From Nageia nagi (lineage: Eukaryota; Pinophyta): a stretch of 64,000 nucleotides of DNA. The position numbers were made by a program, and so were the translations under genes. Location of the stretch: positions 167,648,001 through 167,712,000 of the forward strand of contig JBITNC010000001.1 in assembly GCA_050084985.1 (NCBI GenBank), given 5' to 3'. The notes beneath the pieces are model-generated. The model did no database searches and was not told the origin of the DNA. It saw only the letters and a program-made list of their open reading frames with translations. Of this stretch, positions 57,901 through 64,000 are shown in pieces (the first letter of the stretch is position 1; every line of letters begins with the position of its first letter).

Positions 57901-58129
57901 TCAAAAGATTCAATGTAGCATCCATTTCTAAAATATATAATATATTATTTTATCCAATCACTCTCTTCATTTAGATGTTGATCATCCTCTATGAAAGAAA
58001 TTATATGTGTTGCCTCTGTTATGTTCTCATAAAGGTATTTTACTCTAATAAGTTTGGTTGGCTTGATTTCAACATCATACTCCATTATTTTTGTTATCTA
58101 ACTAGCTTTTCCTTCACCCAATTCTCTTT

Positions 58130-58500
58130 TAATCACATAGTTCTTTACATCAAGATGAATGGTATATACAAGAATTTTATTTTAAGACACATAATTCTTG
58201 AATTTTTTGAGACCTCTCATAATGAAATCACTTGCTTTTCAATTAATGAATATTTTACATGATATTTATGTAGTGTTTGACTATGAAAGGCTATTAGAGT
58301 TTCTTCCTTATGGTCATTCTTCTATTCAAATATGGTTGCAATGCTTTTTTCTATTCCATAAACATACATGATAAAATATTTTGAAAAATATAGATTTTTC
58401 AAAATTGGAGCTTCTGTTATAGCTTTTTGATATCATGAAAATCTTGTTCTATGTCATTTGACCAAGAGAACTAAGCATATTTCTTTAGCATTGCTATGAT
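58130..58500 (-). pseudogene. Element D RNase H (native)
   Basis: RT-linked RNase H at the normal place: FSWSNDIEQDFHDIKK (about 58,475-58,430), YFIMYVYGIEKSIATIFE (first Asp position replaced) and TLHKYHVKYSLIEKQVISL. Damaged by stops and frameshifts. Confidence 0.65.
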
Positions 58501-59160
58501 TGGATAAATAATATGAGAAAAATCACTAATAAACTTTCTAACAAAATTGATTTGATCAAGGAAGGATTATAGGGCCTTCTTGTTTAAGGGTAAAGGTAAT
58601 GCCTCAATAGCTTTGACTCTATTAGGATCAATTACTAACCCTTCATTTGAAATAATATAGCCAAACATTTTTCCTTGGTTAACCATAAAAATAGATTTTT
58701 TGGGATTGATAAAAACCTTGAATTGCATGCATATATCAAAAACTTGTCTGAGGTGATCTATTTGATCCTTTTTACTTTTATAAAATATAGTAATATCATC
58801 TAAATAAATAAGGATTATTTTTTTTATCAACTCACCAAAGGCATGGTCCATTACTCTTTGAAAGGTAGCCCCAGCATTGGAGAGACCAAAAGGTATTCTC
58901 TAAAATGCACATATTCCCTACTTAGTAGTGAATGTAGTTTTATATTGATCCTCATTCTTAACCTAGATTTGATTGAATACTAAGAATCCATCAATCATAG
59001 AAAAGCAACATGCTCTGGCTACTATTTGTAGGATTTGTTCCATAGGAGAAAGAGGATAGTTATCTTTCAAAGAAACTTGGTTTAGATTTATGAAATATAC
59101 ACATAATCTTATTTCTCCATTCTTTTTCCTCACTAAGACTAAATTAGCTACCTAAGAAGA
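58500..59160 (-). pseudogene. Element D reverse transcriptase
   Basis: Readable blocks: LVLVRKKNGEIRLCVYFINL (about 59,160-59,100), CCFSMIDGFLVFNQI, AGATFQRVMDHAFGELIKKI, the catalytic Y-L-D-D at 58,806-58,795, INPKKSIFMVNQGKMFGYII and VDPNRVKAIEALPLP. Y-L-D-D differs from the Y-G-D-D and F-V-D-D of A and C. The block FINLNQVSLKDNYPLSPM corresponds to the D-F/Y-R-x-L-N motif. Confidence 0.85.
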
Positions 59161-59599
59161 ATGATTTATATGATAAATAATTTTAGCATCTAGGATTTTA
59201 AGCAACTCTTATTTCATAGCTTCTCTATCCTTGGGTTTATCAGCCTCTACTTCTGCCTATATGGTTTTTCCTTTGCCTCAATCTCCATGGTGTGTTGGAT
59301 CACATTCTTATCATAGTTCTTCAAATCATCATAAATCCATGCAATAACCTTGGTGAACTCATGGTAAATCTAAAGTAGCATTTGCTTTCTTCTTCAGTGC
59401 ATTATAATCCAACTTTTATGCATTTTCTAGGTTCAATTTCTATCTCAACATTACCTTTCTTTTGAATAGCTAACATTTTAGCTCTTTGAACATCTTTAGA
59501 ATCAAACAACCATTCAAAGGAAATCAAACCTTTGGGTATAACATTATTTCTTAATTGTATAACATCTGATTCTTAAAAATAATCAAGAAGTTCTGTACC

Positions 59600-60176
59600 A
59601 CCAAAGGTGTGAGCTACTACTTCATCTATAAAAAAATTCATAATATCCTCATCGAAGTTAAATACATGCTAAAAAATTGTAGTGTCAAATACAAATGGCC
59701 TACACAAAACTTTGACTCCATAGCTACCTCTCTTGTGATGAGCAGGATTGAAATGTGCTCCTTTGCCTTGTACTTACTAGGAATAGAGACAAAATTAATT
59801 TCTAAAATGATTCTAATAGGTCCCATATCCTATTTATATAAGTTTTTAGGTAGTGATGCCTTGCACTAATCTTGTCTTTAACTTGATTAATAACTAGCTT
59901 AGAATCACCATGGACTACTAAGTATCTAATAACTATGCTGATAGCTTTAGATAGCCCTAAGAAGAGGGTTTCATATTCAACTACATTTTTGGTGCAAATC
60001 CATGTGAATCCAAATGAGAACCTTCTCATATGACCCTCAAGTGACTTAAAAAAAATACCAACATTGCAACTATATTTGTATCTAGCCCCATTAAAGAACA
60101 TCATCCATACCTTATGTTCCTTTTCAACTAAGATTGAGATTGGTTGCATATTTTTGTATAAGTAGTATTTACCCAT
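59600..60176 (-). pseudogene. Element D additional RNase H located upstream of RT
   Basis: RNase H-like domain between protease and RT. The open stretch 60,176-59,802 gives VWMMFFNGARYKYSCNVGIF (first catalytic Asp now Asn, one G-to-A), NVVEYETLFLGLSKAI (Glu kept), YLVVHGDSKLVINQVKDKI (Asp kept) and HHYLKTYINRIWDLLESF; in the next frame VSIPSKYKAKEHISIL follows (about 59,795). These are the successive blocks of plant retrotransposon aRH. It cannot be the native RH, which is found after RT at 58,130-58,500. Confidence 0.8.
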
Positions 60177-60399
60177 GCCAATGTTAGTGACCTAATAATT
60201 AAGGTCATTTGCTAAAATAATATTCATGGTTAGTAGTGATTCCATGAGTGGATCCCTTTGAAATGTCTCTATTTTTTTAGAGTCATTCATGCAATTTTGT
60301 TCAAATATCTTCTTAATATGAACATTCTTAGTACCCTCATTTGGGATTTAGCATGCTTATTCTAGGAAGGAAGTAGGAGGTGTGTGTAATATAAGGATA

Positions 60400-60930
60400 A
60401 ATACCCTTCCAACTTTGTAGTGAATTCTCTAAACAAGCAAATCCCAAATAGAGGTGGAATATCAACTACAATAATATCCTAAATGAAACAAATGTTAGGG
60501 AATGCATTTAGGGTTATGAAAACTCCTTTAACACTACCAATCACATTTATAGGGGAAGAATCTAGTTGTATGACTCCATCTATGCATTGAGTTATATATA
60601 ATTTCATCCCATTTGAAATAGCTTTGGGAATAACTATAATAGTAGCTTTGGTATCTATCATATAGTTGTTAACTAACCAAAGTTCTAATCTAAAGGATAG
60701 ATAAAAAGGTCAAGGTATTATTTTACCTATAGAAGCTAGAGGGACATCATCAGCATTTTCAAACTCTACATTACCCTCATTAGTCTTTTTTTACTATTAT
60801 TTAGCTTCAAAGCTTCTTGTAAAAGGTTGATTTGACCCAGAATGCTCAATGCATCAAACATTATCATTTTAAAAGGTGTTTTCTCAATTCTTCCATAATA
60901 GTTTATAGAACATAAAAGGCTAACTTATTC
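60400..60930 (-). pseudogene. Element D aspartic protease
   Basis: NYMIDTKATIIVIPKAI (about 60,670-60,620) resembles the gypsy protease site D-T-G-A-T-x-x-x-I-P, with Gly replaced by Lys through two G-to-A changes. Downstream GMKLYITQCIDGVIQLDSS and IDIIVVDIPPLFG-like sequence fit the flap and C-terminal parts. Frame interrupted by stops. Confidence 0.65.
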
Positions 60931-62427
60931 ATTTTGGAAGGATGATAAGATCTAAATTACCGAGTTGCCTTCTTCTTATGATGTTTAGTTCTGAAAGGAT
61001 ATCTCAATGGAGCTTGTATCTCCTTTTTTGGGACTTCATTTTTTATTTAACAAAAATTTCTTGTAAAAGGAGTAACATTACCTGAGCTTTGTGAAACTTG
61101 ACCCTAGATGATTTGAAAGTTAATTTATCTGATTCTCTAGTTGAAAAATAGGATCCTTAGATCTCTTTGGATTAGGTTGAGTTAGAATGGGTTGTTAATT
61201 TTGTTGAATGACTTAGGCTTACTATGAGGCTACTAAAATAGAAGATCTAGTTTGTATACAGTTGGCTTGTTCTCCAACATAACTTGGAACCCAAAAATTA
61301 ACCATGGTGAGATTTACAGAAGGGTCTAATGTAGGTTCTACCATTTGGTTAAAATATAAGCCCAACCATTGGTGTTGATACACTGCATAGGAGTCTAGAA
61401 AATGTGGAGCATAATAAGGAGAACACCATTCTGTAATACCTATAGCATCACTCTTAGCAAAACTAGCTATAACTACATTGTCCATAGCTTTGAGAGTAGG
61501 AGGCTATTCTAGTTGATTTTTTTTAGGATGGAATCTTGGCTTATAATTATTATCATATCTCTTGTAATTGAAGCTTTGATTCTACCTCTCTTGTAAAGTG
61601 AGCTTATTTTTAAGGTTCCTAATGGTTATCTTCACTTGTCTTATCCTTTCTTCCTCTTTCGATTTAGAACCAATACTTGTACTTATAGATGAAAGATCTA
61701 GGAGTGTTGGTACTTGGTTTTGAGCCATATGTTTAGGAGGATGAGGTGGTAAAGCTAGTACTCCTAGATGAGAAATCTATAATGGAGCTTATTTTAGATG
61801 TAAATTATGACATAAGGGCATAATAGATTTTGGTTGCACTTTTTTAGAAGATATCAAGGTGTGCTCAATAGTTTTGGCTATCTGATAGATATATGGAAAA
61901 GTATCTCCCAACATAATGATTAATACATTTAGATTTGGGTGAAATACTTTTCTATATTATACCAAGGCTTGAGCATTTATTGGTCTGATCTTTACTAGAA
62001 TGGACTTCCAATTTTTCTCAAATCTTATATTAAATTCATCCACAAACTCATGGGGATGTCTTTTAATGCATGATATGAGGCTTAGAAAGGTGTTATCATC
62101 ACCATATTTATCAAATATATTGATTAAGTCTTGAGATAGCTCTTCCCATGTATTTATTGATTGAGAAGTGAAAGTTCTAAACCATTTAGCTACTTTGCCT
62201 TAAAAAGAATGTGATAACAAACTAATCATGATAGTTTCATTTGTAATATCAAAACATGAGGTTGAAAGGGATACATCTTGGCAAAGCTCATAAGGCATTC
62301 TTTCTAACCCATCATATTTAGGTAAAAATTTAAAATTTGCTTAGGGAATGATCGAGGAATTAGTAGAAACTAGTAAGGGATAACTATTATTCCAATCAGC
62401 AAAATATGTAAGGGAAAATTAAGCCAT
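60930..62427 (-). pseudogene. Element D gag
   Basis: Starts MA-stop-FSLTYFADWNNSYPLL at 62,427. A retrotransposon gag domain follows, with AKWFRTFTSQSINTWEELSQ (about 62,190-62,130), DLINIFDKYGDDNTFLSLI and RHPHEFVDEFNIRFEKNWKS. A basic, Asn-rich section (about 61,640-61,510, with RYDNNYKPRFHPKKNQLE) and an aromatic stretch (61,485-61,222) follow. No clear CCHC knuckle. The gag differs from A and C, which are closer to each other. Confidence 0.72.
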
Positions 62428-63192
62428 GTTTAGACTAATAGTGTGAGGTGAAGGATTTTAATGGATGGGGTAAAATAATATTGATAATGGGATAGATCTT
62501 AAAGGAATTTATGGAAACAAATTTTAAAAAATCTTTCACCTAGTCCTCCTTTGAGCAATTGACAACTCTTAAAATCAAGTTTGTTGAGAAGAATATTTGG
62601 CACTACTTCTAGTAAATCTATGAAATGGAGGTTCTAAGGTTCAAAAATTTGACTGATATGATAGATGAGTCACCAATAAGGTCTATTAAATGTTATAATA
62701 TTTAAAGCATAAGGGTGATAGCCTAGCAAACATAGCTATTTGTCCTATTCACATCCAAATAATTTAATTTTTGCTCATGTCCCATTGGGCATGTTAAAAA
62801 TGAACATGTCTACTATTGATCAATATAATGTAACTTAAAGGTTTGGTTTGATATAGTTTTCCATTTTTTAATAGCAATAGGGTTCTTGAAAGAGTAGAAA
62901 ATGATGGGACAATGTGCTCATGGGGTTTTTTTGCTCAATATTTGGGTTATAGGCCAGTTCCTATCTATGAAAGAGGTCAAAAGTAACTAGAAAGGGATAA
63001 ACAAGGTAAGAGTAACATGAAAAAGATTAAAATCTAAACTACTAAAAGAAAACTAAAATTAATCATCCTAAGCATCATTGCATAGGTAGTAATCCATTGC
63101 TAAGACTAATAATATAACAACTACCTCACTCTTGGGGTCTTGTAATCATAATACATAGCCACAACATAGGATAATGCTTCATACTTAATGAT
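62428..63192 (-). other. Element D 5' leader
   Basis: No gene seen. No recognisable tRNA primer site next to the LTR. Confidence 0.4.
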
Positions 63193-64000
63193 TACAAAGG
63201 GAAAAATACCATAGTATTATATTATCATATATGAAAAAATTTCTTACACTAGCCAACTTTGCTAAACCGTTTGACCTGGTGGACCTTGAATAATTGACTA
63301 TTTATATGTTTCCTTTACAAAATGGGTATTTACCCACCATTAATAACTATAACTACTTTATTGACTAAGAACTAAATAAAAAATGAATATTTATAATATG
63401 TATAGATGGATTTGTAATTGTAACTAATTATGGATTATGGTCTTGATGTACTATCAATTCTTAGAATTTATAGACCTTCAATCATGTACCAATCAACTTG
63501 TAATCAACCATCCTTTATCTCTTGACTACGGCACATCTAAACTATTATTGTATTTATGATGTATGGTCTACCATCTTTTTATATACTATTAAGCTGATTA
63601 ATCATTCAATGAGCTACCAACCCTTTGTAATAATTAAATGATTTTGCTATAGTTTTAGTATCAACTATTGTAAGGGTGAAGGAATATGTAGCCATTTATA
63701 CCTGAGAGTGAACTATTATTTCCATATGAAAATGAGTTGTAGTTGACATGGTAGAGTTCAAAGGGTCATACACTCTAAATTAAGTGGACCTCAATGTTCA
63801 TCTCCTCTTATAGTCTTTACTTACCCCCGGTGGGTCTTGTTATACATTGGTGGGTATTATTGGAATTTGATATGTTTATTTCCCATAAATTTCTCTTGAA
63901 AAGTGTGATTTCATTACTCAAAATTGGTGGGCTTTACTGAATATAGAGTTGTGAATAACTCCCACCATAAAAAACCATTAGGAACACCTACTAACTAAGT
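63193..64000 (-). repeat. Element D 5' LTR (partial, cut by window end)
   Basis: 63,200-64,000 aligns with 23,782 to about 24,600 in the same orientation, with scattered substitutions and small indels. The two copies lie 39 kb apart because of nested insertions. Confidence 0.75.

Larger units (their letters stand above)
23775..64000 (-). mobile_element. Element D: Ty3/gypsy retrotransposon with upstream aRH, extends past window
   Basis: Minus-strand element split by the nested element C. Parts: 5' LTR from about 63,193 past the window end; gag 62,427-60,930; protease; aRH; RT; RNase H; integrase to about 56,740; a sense coiled-coil ORF 56,205-52,933 that continues at 25,829-25,650; polypurine tract; 3' LTR 25,652-23,775. 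The LTRs are direct repeats recognisable over about 800 bp (23,782 onward and 63,200 onward). Removing C and one TSD copy restores the downstream ORF frame. At least 13 kb belong to D itself. Its clade is probably Tat-like, but the domain order is unusual. Confidence 0.8.

Overview
The window looks like intergenic heterochromatin from a large, AT-rich plant nuclear genome. Everything I can recognise is LTR retrotransposon. I see no host gene, rRNA, tRNA, organellar segment or bacterial feature. Plant origin rests on Ty1/copia elements primed by initiator tRNA-Met, Ty3/gypsy elements of Tat type with a second RNase H, and Plant Mobile Domain (PMD)-like relics. The depth of nesting and age of decay fit a large seed-plant genome; the species cannot be told.

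The window resolves into six nested elements, four of them closed by exact 5-bp target-site duplications (TSDs). Element A (Tat-type gypsy, + strand) runs from before base 1 to about 23,774; its gag-pol is at 1-6592 and its 3' LTR starts at 22,892. Copia-1 (Sirevirus-like, + strand, 9507-18,801, TSD tatcc) sits inside A. Element D (gypsy, - strand) starts next to or inside A's 3' LTR at about 23,775 and runs past the window end; its LTRs are at 23,775-25,652 and from about 63,193. Element C (Tat-type, - strand, 25,830-52,927, TSD gttac, about 17.3 kb once insertions are removed) sits inside D's 3' coding region. C carries two insertions: copia-2 (- strand, 26,279-31,556, TSD catat) in its 3' LTR, and element E (+ strand, 43,703-48,170, TSD atgtc) in its gag. 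Reading frames of D and C resume across the C and E insertions when one TSD copy is removed, which confirms the nesting independently of the repeats.

Gag-pol modules supply capsid, protease, reverse transcriptase, RNase H and integrase for each autonomous family. A and C have the usual Tat order RT-RH-aRH-IN. Both also carry a decayed PMD-like ORF on the opposite strand between integrase and the 3' LTR. D instead has its extra RNase H upstream of RT, between protease and RT, and a long sense coiled-coil ORF after integrase that ends exactly at the polypurine tract and LTR boundary. E has no pol: it combines its own 319-bp LTRs, a primer-site leader almost identical to that of copia-2, and an ORF with a copia Gag N-terminus followed by a long acidic region. 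This looks like a parasite of the copia-2 family. Copia-2 is the least damaged autonomous element and E has nearly identical LTRs. Copia-1 is decayed almost purely by C-to-T/G-to-A changes without visible frameshift.
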